Positions 8,547 through 17,116 of a stretch of DNA of 64,000 nt are shown here, one piece after another (the first letter of the stretch is position 1; each line of letters opens with the position of its first letter). The translations under genes were made by a program, and so were the position numbers. The notes under the pieces were generated by a model. That model was given only the letters and a program-made list of their open reading frames with translations, had not been told where the DNA came from and searched no databases. Source of the DNA: an uncultured Chloroflexota bacterium (lineage in GTDB: Bacteria; Chloroflexota; Limnocylindria; Limnocylindrales; CSP1-4). The DNA lies in the NCBI GenBank assembly GCA_903822495.1, contig CAIJPD010000045.1, positions 62,001 to 126,000 of the forward strand. The letters are read 5' to 3'.

Positions 8547-8654
8547 TATGAATATGGCCGCCACCGCTACATGTGGTGCAGGGGCGCATTCTGTGGACAA
8601 GCGGGCCGGCGCCTGTGGGTGACTGCCCGCGCCCTGTGGACGCCCTGTGGATGG
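8542..8654 (+). repeat. array of TGTGG repeats resembling DnaA boxes
   Basis: TGTGG begins at 8542, 8572, 8592, 8614, 8635 and 8646, all on the same strand. Four of these extend to TGTGGACAA, TGTGGGTGA, TGTGGACGC and TGTGGATGG; the DnaA-box consensus read on this strand is TGTGGATAA. Spacings are 30, 20, 22, 21 and 11 bases, close to whole turns of the helix. The first copy overlaps the NrdR-like box. Confidence 0.5.
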
Positions 8655-8937
8655 CCGCCCTGGGCCACTCATGGCTGACCCACCCCGTGCCCGCGCCGGC
8701 CCGCGCCGGACGGGTTCGGCTGGCTCAGAATAGCACAGATGTTCGAATAGCGGCCGATTCGCGCGAGTGGTCGCGGTCATCCCGCCGAGCGGCCGGTGAG
8801 CGACCAGCACGTGGGCGGTAGACGGCCAGCACGCGGGAGGCAAGGGGCCGGTGAGCGGCCGGTAGCCGGTCATCCCGCCGAGGGGCCGGGGAGTGTTCGG
8901 TAAGCGGCCGGGGAGTCGTGGGTATGCGGACCTCGCG
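8655..8937. other. intergenic stretch with degenerate GGCCGG repeats
   Basis: No gene is seen. A 28-base block starting GGTCATCCCGCCGAG occurs at 8775-8802 and 8868-8895 with three differences, and shorter copies of CCAGCACG and GCGGCCGGTGAG lie between them. The sequence is low in complexity and could hold the promoter of the XRE gene, which I cannot place. Confidence 0.5.
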
Positions 8938-9774
8938 ATGATTCTTCGCATGGACGACGTTCGACTCGGCGCACTGCTCCGCGCGGCCCGGCTCCGCCGC
9001 GGCTGGCGTCAGTCGGATGTCGTCGCGCGTGCCGGCGTGAGCAGGGACATCGTGTCGCTCCTGGAGCGTGGCGGGGCGGCGTATGTCCGGCTCGGGGAGC
9101 TTCGGGCGGTGGCGGCCGCCGTGGAGGTTGCCGTCGACGTGCGGACGCGCTGGCGCGGCGGCGACGGGGAACGCCTCGTCTCCGCTCGTCATTCGGGCAT
9201 GGCAGAGTCGTTCACGCGTGTGTTGGTCGGTGGCGCGTGGGAGCCCCACCCTGAGGTGTCCTTCTCAATCTGGGGCGAGCGCGGCATGATCGACATCCTG
9301 GCTTGGCACCCGCCGACGCGAACACTCCTGGTCGTCGAGATCAAGACGGAGCTGGTCGATGTCGGGGAGATGCTCGGCACGCTCGATCGGAAGCGCCGGC
9401 TGGCCCCGAAGGTGGGCGCCGACCTCGGTCTCCTCGCCCGCACCGTCGGGACGTGCGTGGCGCTGCTGGACACGACCACGAACCATCGACGCCTCCGGGA
9501 TCACGCCGCCACGATGCGCGCCGCGTTGCCCGCCGATGGTCCGCAGCTTCGGGCGTGGCTCAACGCGCCGACCGGCCCCGTCGCCGCCCTCACGTTCCTG
9601 TCACCTGCGGCGCCTGCACGTCTTGGACTGGGTTCCTCCGGCGCGAGGCGGGTCAGGGTCCCCAAGGGGCGATCCCCGGAGCCCGGCCCACGCTCCGGCG
9701 AGCGCGCACAGGAGGCGCTGCGCGGCCGGCCCGATCGTGAATCCCGGCCGCGGACCGGCCAACCGGCCGTCTAG
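8938..9774 (+). CDS. XRE-type HTH protein with a PD-(D/E)XK-like domain
   Basis: The start is ATG 8938 or the in-frame ATG 8950. Residues 5-65 form a lambda-repressor-type helix-turn-helix (LGALLRAARLRRGWRQSD...SRDIVSLLERG). The middle domain has strand-rich sequence with D119 in MIDILAW and E134-x-K136 in VVEIKTEL, the spacing and context of a PD-(D/E)XK nuclease core. The C-terminal 80 residues are Arg/Pro-rich and probably disordered. Known XRE proteins usually bind operators; joining one to a nuclease-like fold suggests site-directed DNA cleavage, or a degenerate nuclease used for binding. It stands alone, 3' to 3' with ccsB. Confidence 0.7.
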   Translation: MILRMDDVRLGALLRAARLRRGWRQSDVVARAGVSRDIVSLLERGGAAYVRLGELRAVAAAVEVAVDVRTRWRGGDGERLVSARHSGMAESFTRVLVGGAWEPHPEVSFSIWGERGMIDILAWHPPTRTLLVVEIKTELVDVGEMLGTLDRKRRLAPKVGADLGLLARTVGTCVALLDTTTNHRRLRDHAATMRAALPADGPQLRAWLNAPTGPVAALTFLSPAAPARLGLGSSGARRVRVPKGRSPEPGPRSGERAQEALRGRPDRESRPRTGQPAV

Positions 9775-9789
9775 CGCGTCCAAGGCGTC

Positions 9790-9863
9790 CCCGCGCGGCA
9801 GATGAGAGGAAAGCAGCGACCTGGCCAAGGGTATGGCGCGCCCGCGCGGCAGATGGCAGGAAG
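9790..9863. repeat. intergenic direct repeat
   Basis: CCCGCGCGGCAGATG followed by a near-identical AGGAA-containing stretch occurs at 9790-9812 and 9841-9863, period 51, between two convergent genes. Confidence 0.6.
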
Positions 9864-9922
9864 ACCGCCGCCGCGCCGCACGCGCCGCCTCGCACGCGCC
9901 GCTCTTCAGCGCCGATCCGCTC

Positions 9923-10939
9923 CTACAGCCCCGAATACGCGTGCAGTCCGCTGAACCAGAGCGATCCAGAGTACGTGACCAGCACCATCGCGAAGCCAAA
10001 CACCAGGAGCAGCGCCGCTGGCCGGCCCGCCCAGCCGCGCTGGTTGCGTGCATGGAGATAGATCGCGTAGATCAGCCACGTCACGAGGGCCGCCGTCTCC
10101 TTGGGATCCCAGCCCCAGTAGCGCGACCAGGCGATGCTGGCCCACCAGGAGCCCAGGATGATCATCGTCGCGAAGATGGGGAAGCCGATCACGACGGCGC
10201 GGTACGCGACCTGGTCCAGCGTGGTGTGTGACGGGAGCCACGAGAACCGGTCGTCGCGACCCTGCACCAGGTAGCCGATCCCCGCCGCGAAGGACGTCGC
10301 GAAGATCCCGTACGAGATCACCGCCATTCCCACGTGGATCGTGAGGAGTGGAGCGTTCTGGAGCGCGGGGACCAGCGGCGCGATGTCCGACGGGAGCGAC
10401 GACGCGTAGAGGAGCATGGCCAGCGCGACGCCCACGGGGATGAAGCCGATCGACCGGATGGGGTAGCGGCGGCCCAGCACCAGGTAGCCGCCGATGATGC
10501 TGAACGCGAACGCCACGCTGAACTCGTACAGGTTGCCCCACGGCCCGCGCCCCACCAGGTACGCCCGAACCAGGACCGCCCCGGCCAACGCCACCCATCC
10601 CGCGAACGTGATCAGCAGCGCCGCCCTGGAGAGCGGGCTGGGCGCGGCCGATTCCGGGACGACGCCGATCGCCGCCCGCTGGGCCGCCACGAACGACCCC
10701 GAGGCGACGCCCGCGTACGCCGGCATCCGCCGCGCGCCCGGATCACCCAGGCCGCCCGCCGCGGCCGAGCCCACCGAGGCCGCACCCGCCGCGGCCGTCG
10801 ACCCGGATCCGGTCGCGGCGGCGACCAGCCGGCGCCCATTGGCGAGCAGCACCGCGTGGCCGATGTGGGCCGCGAAGCCGACGGAGACGAGGATCGATCC
10901 GAGGGTGAACAGGAGGCCGGCGAGGGACGCGAGGCTCAT
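9923..10939 (-). CDS. ccsB: c-type cytochrome biogenesis protein CcsB/CcsA family
   Basis: Integral membrane component of the system II (Ccs) haem-handling machinery. The 338-residue protein has a first membrane helix at 5-27, an Ala/Gly-rich loop, then a series of hydrophobic segments. Diagnostic parts are WGNLYEFS and the tryptophan-rich SRYWGWDPKET, the WWD-like haem-binding motif of CcsA/CcmC/CcmF proteins, together with conserved histidines in TIHVGMAVISYG and SHTTLDQVAY. ResB/Ccs1, the usual partner, is not in the window. The gene follows a zinc-ribbon membrane protein on the same strand after 148 bases. Confidence 0.9.
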   Translation of the reverse strand: MSLASLAGLLFTLGSILVSVGFAAHIGHAVLLANGRRLVAAATGSGSTAAAGAASVGSAAAGGLGDPGARRMPAYAGVASGSFVAAQRAAIGVVPESAAPSPLSRAALLITFAGWVALAGAVLVRAYLVGRGPWGNLYEFSVAFAFSIIGGYLVLGRRYPIRSIGFIPVGVALAMLLYASSLPSDIAPLVPALQNAPLLTIHVGMAVISYGIFATSFAAGIGYLVQGRDDRFSWLPSHTTLDQVAYRAVVIGFPIFATMIILGSWWASIAWSRYWGWDPKETAALVTWLIYAIYLHARNQRGWAGRPAALLLVFGFAMVLVTYSGSLWFSGLHAYSGL

Positions 10940-11087
10940 GGGACGCCGCCGTTCGACTGTGGAGGGGGACGCCGGTAGGACAGTCGCGAGTGATCAGGGT
11001 GCAGGCAGGATCGTGGCGAGGGGCAGGACGGCGGCCGGAGCGCCGGCCGAGAGCGATGCAGCATTCCGGGCCGGGGTGCCCGGACGT

Positions 11088-11561
11088 TCAGGCCGCCGCA
11101 GCGCCGCCCCGGGGAGGACCGGCGGGTCGCAGCGCATGGACCCGCGGCACCGCTACCAGGACGAGGCCGCAGTTCCCGCACGTCGAGAGCGATGCCGGGC
11201 GACCAACCTCGCACTTGGGGCAGACCACGGAGAGCGCCTGGTGGCAGGTGACGCACTCGACCCGACCGGGTGCGTAGACCAGCTGGTCTCGAGTGCAGAA
11301 AGGCTCACCGGTGGGATAGACCGGGGCCCCGGCCGCGTCCAGCGAGGCGCTGCGCGGACCCTCGGCGAGCGCAACGTGGGCGCGTGGCTTGCGCACGGCG
11401 TACAGCAGCCAGCGCACGACGGTCAGGGTGATGATCGGCATGATCACGCCGAAGAACAGGAAGACCGGCAGGAGCCCGATCAGGGCCGCCCAGTCGGGGA
11501 TGATGATCCCCGAGATGAGGTCCAGGAATGAATGCCAGCCGGTCTGGAGTGACTCGATCAC
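11088..11561 (-). CDS. membrane protein with a cytoplasmic zinc-ribbon-like tail
   Basis: 157 residues, starting at GTG 11561, six bases after a TAGGAT -10 and therefore probably leaderless. One strong hydrophobic segment, residues about 25-58, is followed by a soluble part with CVTC, CPKC and CGNC pairs, enough to hold one or two zinc ions. The C-terminus is Gly/Ala/Pro-rich. No family is recognised. Position upstream of ccsB on the same strand hints at a role in cytochrome maturation, but that is only context. Confidence 0.65.
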   Translation of the reverse strand: MIESLQTGWHSFLDLISGIIIPDWAALIGLLPVFLFFGVIMPIITLTVVRWLLYAVRKPRAHVALAEGPRSASLDAAGAPVYPTGEPFCTRDQLVYAPGRVECVTCHQALSVVCPKCEVGRPASLSTCGNCGLVLVAVPRVHALRPAGPPRGGAAAA

Positions 11562-11567
11562 GGCGTC

Positions 11568-11573
11568 ATCCTA
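11568..11573 (-). promoter_or_regulatory. extended -10 of a leaderless gene
   Basis: The minus strand reads TGC-TAGGAT, then six bases, then the GTG start at 11561. Confidence 0.6.
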
Positions 11574-11585
11574 GCAGGCTTGCCA

Positions 11586-12194
11586 TCAGCCTTGGCGGGC
11601 CGCCCGGGGCAGCCGCCGGCCGTTGCCCCGCTTGGCCGTGGCGCCTCGACCGGGTGTCCAGCCGGGTCCCGAAGCGGCGGCGCCATCGTGGTCGCCGTCC
11701 TTGTCCACCGCCAGTCGGCGGCCGGCGCCGCTCCCCGCGGACGGGGCGGCCGGCGGCTTCGGGTTGCCGACCGACGGGGCAGCCAGCGTGCCTCGCTCGA
11801 GCCGCGTGATCAGCCAGTGGCAGCGCACGGTGCGCGCGCCGCGCCGCTCCAGCTCGGAGCGCAGGTCGCGGTCGTCCGTGACGACGAGGAGGTGATCGGC
11901 CGCGTCCTGGTCCAGGCCCCACGACCGCTGCACGATGGCGGCATCCGCGCTGATCGGCGCGGCGTAGCGCACCGACACGCCGACCGCGATCCGCTCGCGC
12001 CGCATCCCCGGCTCGGGCGCGCCGTCGAAGACCAGCTCGATCGATGTCTCGGGCCGGATCATCGCCCGCAGCCGACCCACCAGCGCCGCGGCCGGCAGCG
12101 TGCTGGAGCCGCGCTTGAGCGCGTACAGCAGGTTGGTGCCGTCCACGACCATGTGGTCGATGCCGGAGAGAGGGTCGATTCGGGGGTGGGCCAC
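11586..12194 (-). CDS. NYN/YacP-like PIN-fold nuclease
   Basis: The GTG at 12194 lies six bases after TACCCT, so the transcript is probably leaderless; the open frame extends much further upstream without meaning. The 202-residue protein has the opening strand HMVVDGTNLLYAL with the first acidic residue, FDGAPEP in the middle, and VVTDDRDLRSELERRGA, the acidic cluster that binds metal in PIN/NYN ribonucleases, followed by a helix with a WLITRLE end. The last 60 residues are Gly/Ala/Arg-rich and likely unstructured. YacP family members act on RNA in Firmicutes. Confidence 0.75.
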   Translation of the reverse strand: MAHPRIDPLSGIDHMVVDGTNLLYALKRGSSTLPAAALVGRLRAMIRPETSIELVFDGAPEPGMRRERIAVGVSVRYAAPISADAAIVQRSWGLDQDAADHLLVVTDDRDLRSELERRGARTVRCHWLITRLERGTLAAPSVGNPKPPAAPSAGSGAGRRLAVDKDGDHDGAAASGPGWTPGRGATAKRGNGRRLPRAARQG

Positions 12195-12200
12195 GATCGA

Positions 12201-12206
12201 AGGGTA
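12201..12206 (-). promoter_or_regulatory. -10 of the leaderless NYN gene
   Basis: TACCCT on the minus strand, six bases from the GTG at 12194. It forms a divergent pair with the -10 at 12261-12266. Confidence 0.55.
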
Positions 12207-12260
12207 CCCTGCGGACGGCTGAAGGACGACGGGCGGGCGTTCAGGGGCGCCCGGTTCGGC

Positions 12261-12266
12261 TAGCAT
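12261..12266 (+). promoter_or_regulatory. -10 of the leaderless HAD phosphatase gene
   Basis: TAGCAT, preceded by GGC, lies six bases before the GTG at 12273. No good -35 is visible. Confidence 0.55.
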
Positions 12267-12272
12267 CGGCCC

Positions 12273-13130
12273 GTGATCCTCCTCGTCGACCTTGATGGCG
12301 TCGTCTATCGCGGCAAGGACCCCATCCCCGGGGTCGCCGCGCTGCTCAACGATCGCGCCGCCCAGGGCGATGCGATCGTGTACGTCACGAACAACTCGAT
12401 GCACTACCGCGCCGACTACGTGGACCGTCTGGCAGGGATGGGCGCGCCGGTGGCCGCAGATCGCGTCGTCAGCTCCCCGCGCGCCACCGCGCTCTACCTG
12501 CAGGAGCACCGGCCCGGGGTGCGCCGGGCGCTGACCATTGGCGCGAGCGGCCTGGAGCGCGAGCTGGCTGACGTGGGGATCTCCGTGGTCACGGCGAATG
12601 ACGCCGCCGCGCGCATGAAGGCCGAAGGCATCGACGGCTACTCGGCGGCGGGACGGCCACAGGCGGTGGTCGTGGGGCTGGATCCCGCCGTCACGTACAT
12701 GCGCCTGGCCGCGGCCGCGGATTGCGTGCGTGCCGGCGCCCTGTTCGTGGCCACGAACCGCGACCCCCTCTATCCCACCGAGCGCGGCCTCCGGCCCGGC
12801 GCCGGCAGCATCGTGGCCGCGGTGGAAGTGGCGGGCGGCACCTCGCCCCTGGTCATCGGCAAGCCGCAGCCGCTCCTCCTGGAGACGGCGGCCCACGCGG
12901 GCGGCGGGGCCATCGACGACGCGGTCATGCTCGGCGACAGCCTGGTCAGCGACATCGCGGCCGCCCGCGCGGTCGGTTGTCGTTCGATCCTGATCCTGAC
13001 CGGGGTCACGACGCGCGCCGAGGCCGACGCGGCACCACCGGAGCTGCAGCCGACATGGGTCGTCGCGGACGCCGGGGAGCTGCGGGTCCTCCTCGCGCGC
13101 CTCGCCGCCGAGGGTTCGCGCCCGGCCTGA
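12273..13130 (+). CDS. HAD-IIA family hydrolase (NagD-like phosphatase)
   Basis: 285 residues, GTG start, probably leaderless. HAD motif I is LLVDLDGVVYRG (D6 and D8), motif II is VTNNS, the motif III lysine is in VIGKPQP, and motif IV is MLGDSLVSDI. The large cap insertion between motifs II and III is that of the class IIA group, which includes NagD and p-nitrophenylphosphatase-like enzymes acting on small phosphate esters. The motif IV aspartates suit Mg2+ binding. It diverges from the NYN gene, with only 78 bases between the two starts, and converges on add. Confidence 0.9.
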   Translation: MILLVDLDGVVYRGKDPIPGVAALLNDRAAQGDAIVYVTNNSMHYRADYVDRLAGMGAPVAADRVVSSPRATALYLQEHRPGVRRALTIGASGLERELADVGISVVTANDAAARMKAEGIDGYSAAGRPQAVVVGLDPAVTYMRLAAAADCVRAGALFVATNRDPLYPTERGLRPGAGSIVAAVEVAGGTSPLVIGKPQPLLLETAAHAGGGAIDDAVMLGDSLVSDIAAARAVGCRSILILTGVTTRAEADAAPPELQPTWVVADAGELRVLLARLAAEGSRPA

Positions 13131-13161
13131 TCGCCGAACCGGCCAGAACCGGGCCGACGGC

Positions 13162-14325
13162 CTAGTCGGAAGCCCCCACGCCCGACTCCGCCGCCCACCG
13201 GTCGAACTCCCCGCGCAGCCGACGGAGCGTGTGGTCGTCCGCGAAGGCGACATCCAGCGCCCGCCGGTCGATCGCCCAGAGCTCGTTGAGCGTGAGCCCC
13301 AGGATCGTGACCGCCCGCCGGTACTCCTCCGACAGCGCCAGGTTGGAGACCGTCAGGTCATCCGTGCTGAGGGTCACCGGCACCCCGGCCCGGTGCAGCC
13401 GTGCCAGCGGGTGGTCGGCCGGCGTGCGTGTGATCCCGGCCTGCAGGTTTGAGGTGGGGCACAGGTCCAGGCAGACGCCCCGCGCGATCAGCTCCGCCAT
13501 GAGCCCCGGGTCGTCGGCCGCGCCGGGTCCATGGGCGATCCGCTCCGGATCGAGCGCCAGTGCCCGCCGCACCTGCGCCGCGCCGCCCCACTCCCCGGCG
13601 TGGAGCGTGATGCGCAGCCCGCCCGCCCGCGCCGCCGCGAACGCCCGCGCATGCAGCAGCGGGTCCGGATAGGTGGCCTCCGGGCCTGCCAGGTCCCAGC
13701 CGGTCAGCCCGCGGTCGCGGAAGCGGGAGGCGGACTCGGCGAGGATCACGTTCGCGCCCGGCTCGTGGGAGCGGAGGGCCGTGCAGATGAGCCTGACCTC
13801 GATGGCGTTCCCGGCCGCCGCGGCCGCCGCCATGCCGCGGTCCGCGCCCGCGCACACCGCCGCGATGCCGTCCGCCAGGGCGAGGCCGCGCCGCACGTGG
13901 AGGAGCGGCCCCCAGCGGATCTCCACGTAGCGCACGCCGTCCGCGGCCTTCGCCGCAACCAGGTCCGCGGTCACCAGCTCCAGCGCCTCCGCGTCCTGGA
14001 GCAGGGCGATGGGGAGATCGAACGCGCGCAGGAGCGTGGCCTGGTCCGTGCCGATGCTGGGCGCAACCAGGACGGCTGCCATGTCCGCTGCCGTCGCGGG
14101 CGCCTCCACGCCGCGGGTCCGGGCCAGCCAGATCGCCCGCTCCACGGTGACGGAGCCGTCGAGGTGGAGGTGGAGCTCGGCCTTCGGCATGGACGCGATG
14201 CGGCTGACGAGGCCGGCGTCGTCCCCGGTGGCGACGAGGCCATCGCCGCCCATGCCCGAAGCCTCCGTGGCGCTCGCGACGTTCGGTGATGCCGGGTTGT
14301 CCCTTCTGACCCGGGGAGTGCTCAT
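13162..14325 (-). CDS. add: adenosine deaminase
   Basis: Hydrolytic deamination of adenosine or deoxyadenosine to (deoxy)inosine. The 387-residue protein has a 45-residue polar N-terminal extension and then PKAELHLHLDGS with two zinc histidines, HAGEWGG with the third histidine and catalytic Glu region, HGPGAADDP, and LSTDDLTVSNLALSEEY with the zinc aspartate pair. The start ATG at 14325 is six bases after TAGCAT on the minus strand, so the message is probably leaderless. The purine substrate relates loosely to the xanthine dehydrogenase-type enzyme at 37.8-41.6 kb, but they are not linked. Confidence 0.92.
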   Translation of the reverse strand: MSTPRVRRDNPASPNVASATEASGMGGDGLVATGDDAGLVSRIASMPKAELHLHLDGSVTVERAIWLARTRGVEAPATAADMAAVLVAPSIGTDQATLLRAFDLPIALLQDAEALELVTADLVAAKAADGVRYVEIRWGPLLHVRRGLALADGIAAVCAGADRGMAAAAAAGNAIEVRLICTALRSHEPGANVILAESASRFRDRGLTGWDLAGPEATYPDPLLHARAFAAARAGGLRITLHAGEWGGAAQVRRALALDPERIAHGPGAADDPGLMAELIARGVCLDLCPTSNLQAGITRTPADHPLARLHRAGVPVTLSTDDLTVSNLALSEEYRRAVTILGLTLNELWAIDRRALDVAFADDHTLRRLRGEFDRWAAESGVGASD

Positions 14326-14331
14326 GACTGG

Positions 14332-14341
14332 ATGCTACGAT
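14332..14341. promoter_or_regulatory. overlapping divergent -10 elements
   Basis: ATGCTACGAT reads TGC-TACGAT on the plus strand (TACGAT 14336-14341), and its complement gives TAGCAT (14337-14332) towards add. The two -10 boxes share bases, making a single bidirectional promoter. Confidence 0.5.
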
Positions 14342-14388
14342 GCCGTTCGCCCGGCGCACGAATCCCCAGTCAGCGCGAGCCAGCCGGC

Positions 14389-15471
14389 GTGGCCGCGGCG
14401 AGGAGCACCGCCACGAACCCCGCCCGCCCCAGGGGCCCGTTCGCGACCGCCGCGGATGACGATCCGGATCCGCTCGACGACGCCTCCGACGTGGACGATT
14501 CCGAGGCCGACGACGGATCTGCGGACCCGCCCGGCTTCGTCGACCGGTTCGTCCTCCCCGTCGTCTGGTTCGTGGCCGTCCTGCTGATTGCCGCGGGCGC
14601 CGCCGGCCTCCTCGGCGGGATGGACCATCCGCCCGGGACCGCGGGTCGCGTGGAGCTCACGTGGGACACCGACCGGCGGATCACGCCCGCCCTCGACGAC
14701 GCCGCCAAGGACCTGAGTGCACTCTCGATCCAGGTCGATCAGTTGACCGATTCGGGCCGCCACGTCCTGACGGCCCTCACCGCCCGGAACGCCACGTCGC
14801 TGGGCGAGAGCATCGCGGGCGGCAGTGCCCTGGAAGCCGTGATCGTGGAGCAGGCGCTGGCCATGCGGGGCCGCCTCGAGGCCCTGCCCGTCTCCGGGCA
14901 GAACCCGGCGCTCCGGGTCTCGCCAATCCAGCTGGCCCGCCACAAGGTGGCCCTCCAGGCGCTGGACGCCACCAAGGGGATCGAGTCGGCCTGGTCGCGC
15001 CTGGTCACCGGCTCAACCACGGCGGCCCGGCTGATGACGGTCCTCGCGGATCACGATACGACGATGGCCAGGGCGGCGACCCAGGGCGTGGCCCAGGCCT
15101 ACGCCGATGCGGTGGTCACCATTGCCGAGGCGAGGTCGATCCTGGCCCAGGCCGTCACCCTTCGGACGCAGCTGGCGAACACCACCAACGTGTCGACGCT
15201 CGACCAGTGGGTCGCCCTCAACACCGCCTACGACAACGCCCTCGACGCGCTCTACAAGGCGTTCGTGGCTTCGCGCGGCAAGGTCACCCAGGAGGTCTCG
15301 GCGGCGTTCGCGGCCCAGGAGGCCGCCAAGGCGCGGCTCCCACCGGACTCGCGGAGCCTCGTGGTCATCATGGCCGAGATCTCGCAGGGCGGTCTCAACC
15401 AGGCCGTCATCGCCATCGACCAGGCGGGCCAACAGCTGGCCCACTCCCTGGAGTCGATGCCGGACTCGTAG
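14389..15471 (+). CDS. membrane-anchored extracytoplasmic helical protein, unknown function
   Basis: The GTG at 14389 is preferred over ATG 14332 because the likely -10 (14336-14341) covers the latter. From 14389 the protein has 360 residues: an acidic, Asp-rich N-terminal stretch, one membrane helix (FVLPVVWFVAVLLIAAGAAGLLG, about 48-70), then about 280 residues of almost unbroken helix with Ala, Leu and Gln heptad-like spacing and no cysteines. No family is recognised. It is followed 13 bases later by the M17 aminopeptidase gene. Confidence 0.6.
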   Translation: MAAARSTATNPARPRGPFATAADDDPDPLDDASDVDDSEADDGSADPPGFVDRFVLPVVWFVAVLLIAAGAAGLLGGMDHPPGTAGRVELTWDTDRRITPALDDAAKDLSALSIQVDQLTDSGRHVLTALTARNATSLGESIAGGSALEAVIVEQALAMRGRLEALPVSGQNPALRVSPIQLARHKVALQALDATKGIESAWSRLVTGSTTAARLMTVLADHDTTMARAATQGVAQAYADAVVTIAEARSILAQAVTLRTQLANTTNVSTLDQWVALNTAYDNALDALYKAFVASRGKVTQEVSAAFAAQEAAKARLPPDSRSLVVIMAEISQGGLNQAVIAIDQAGQQLAHSLESMPDS

Positions 15472-15484
15472 GAGGCAACCAGGC

Positions 15485-17116
15485 GTGCAGGTTCGGATCG
15501 TGGTCGGGCAGCCCTGGGAGGCGCGCGCGGACGTTCTGGTCGTGCCGGTCTTCGGTGGGCGACGCGATGCGTCGGGCGCGACCACCGGGGAGGACGGCGA
15601 GGATGCCTCGGCCGGACCCCTCATCGATGGCGTCCTGGGCGAACTGGACCGGCGCCTTGGCGGCGAGCTGCGCGCGCTGGCGGCATTTGGGGAGCTGACG
15701 GGCAAGCGCAACGCGCTGACGATGACCGCCGGAGGCGGGGTCGCCGGCGGTCCCGGGGCCAGCGATGGCTCGGACAGCGCGATCACCGGGGCGGGCGAAG
15801 GCGCTGGACGAATCCTCCTGGCCGGCGCGGGCGACCCGCAGAAGTTGACCGCCGAGGCGGTCCTCCACCTGGCCGCCGCCGCGCGCCGGAAGCTGGGTGG
15901 CCGGACCGTCCGGACCGTGGCAATCTGGCTGGAGCCCCTCGCCGCGCGCCTCCCGGGCGGGCTCGCCGCGGCAGCCGAGCTGGCGACGCGCGGCACGGTG
16001 TTGGGCGGGTTCGATCCCGCGACCATCTACCGCGAGCACGTCAAGTCGGCGCCACCGGTGCTCGACGAGCTGGTGCTGGTCGTACCGGCGGGTGCGGACC
16101 CCGCAGCGCTGGCCCGGGCCGCCGATCGGGGCCGGATCATCGGGGAGGGGAGCAACTGGGCCAGGCGTCTCTCGGATCGCACCGCCAACGACGTCACGCC
16201 CGAGGTCCTCGCCGACGAGGCGGCCACCATTGCGGCCCGCCACGGCCTGTGGATCGACGTGATCAGCCCCGAGCGTGCGACGCAGCTGGGCATGGGCATG
16301 TTCATGGCGATCGGCAAGGGGAGCGTCAACCCGCCGCGGATGATCGTGGTCCGCTCCGGGGCGGAAGGGCAGCGCGACGCGCTGGGCCGGCACCTGGCGC
16401 TGGTGGGCAAGGGCGTCTGCTTCGACACGGGCGGCCTCAGCCTCAAGCCGTCGTCCGGGATGCTGACCATGAAGCACGACAAGACCGGGGCCTGCACGGT
16501 GCTGGCGGCGATCGACACCGTCTCGCGGCTGGCGCCGGGCACGCCGCTGCTGGTGGTGGCACCCGCGGTCGAGAACATGCCCGGGCCCTATTCCACGCGG
16601 CCCAGCGACGTGGTCACCGCGCTCAACGGGAAGCGCGTGGAGATCACCAACACCGATGCGGAGGGCCGCCTGATCCTGGGCGATGCCCTGGTCTACGCCG
16701 AGCGGCTGGGCGCCACGCACCTCGTTGACGTGGCGACGCTGACGGGGGCGGCGCACCGGGCGCTGGGCTCGTTCGACACGCCCACGTTCGGAACCGACGA
16801 CGACTTCAACGCCGCGCTGGCCGCCGCGGGCCGGGCAGCCGGAGAGCGGTTCTGGCCGCTGCCGCTGGTCGAAGAGCTGCGGGCCGACCTGAACAGCCCG
16901 TACGCGGACCTGCTCAACAGCCCGTCGCAGCCCGAGGGCGGGGCCATCCACGCGGCGCTCTTCCTGCGTGAGTTCGTCACCCGGCCCTGGGCGCACCTGG
17001 ACATTGCCGGCACGGCCTACCTGCGCTCGGCCGCCGCGTGGGGCCCCAAGGGCGCGACGGGGGTCACCCACGCGACGCTGGTCGAACTTGCCCTGGCCGG
17101 CGCCGCCAGCCGATGA
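15485..17116 (+). CDS. pepA: M17 leucyl aminopeptidase family protein
   Basis: Removes N-terminal residues from peptides with two zinc or manganese ions. GTG start, 543 residues. The N-terminal macro-like domain contains a Gly/Ala-rich insert (about 75-110). The catalytic domain has GKGVCFDTGGLSLKP with the catalytic lysine and a metal aspartate, MKHDKTGACT, and NTDAEGRLILGDAL, the hallmark carrying the metal Asp/Glu and catalytic Arg. Length is slightly above the usual 480-510 because of the insert. Its stop overlaps the prepilin peptidase start (ATGA). Confidence 0.93.
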   Translation: MQVRIVVGQPWEARADVLVVPVFGGRRDASGATTGEDGEDASAGPLIDGVLGELDRRLGGELRALAAFGELTGKRNALTMTAGGGVAGGPGASDGSDSAITGAGEGAGRILLAGAGDPQKLTAEAVLHLAAAARRKLGGRTVRTVAIWLEPLAARLPGGLAAAAELATRGTVLGGFDPATIYREHVKSAPPVLDELVLVVPAGADPAALARAADRGRIIGEGSNWARRLSDRTANDVTPEVLADEAATIAARHGLWIDVISPERATQLGMGMFMAIGKGSVNPPRMIVVRSGAEGQRDALGRHLALVGKGVCFDTGGLSLKPSSGMLTMKHDKTGACTVLAAIDTVSRLAPGTPLLVVAPAVENMPGPYSTRPSDVVTALNGKRVEITNTDAEGRLILGDALVYAERLGATHLVDVATLTGAAHRALGSFDTPTFGTDDDFNAALAAAGRAAGERFWPLPLVEELRADLNSPYADLLNSPSQPEGGAIHAALFLREFVTRPWAHLDIAGTAYLRSAAAWGPKGATGVTHATLVELALAGAASR

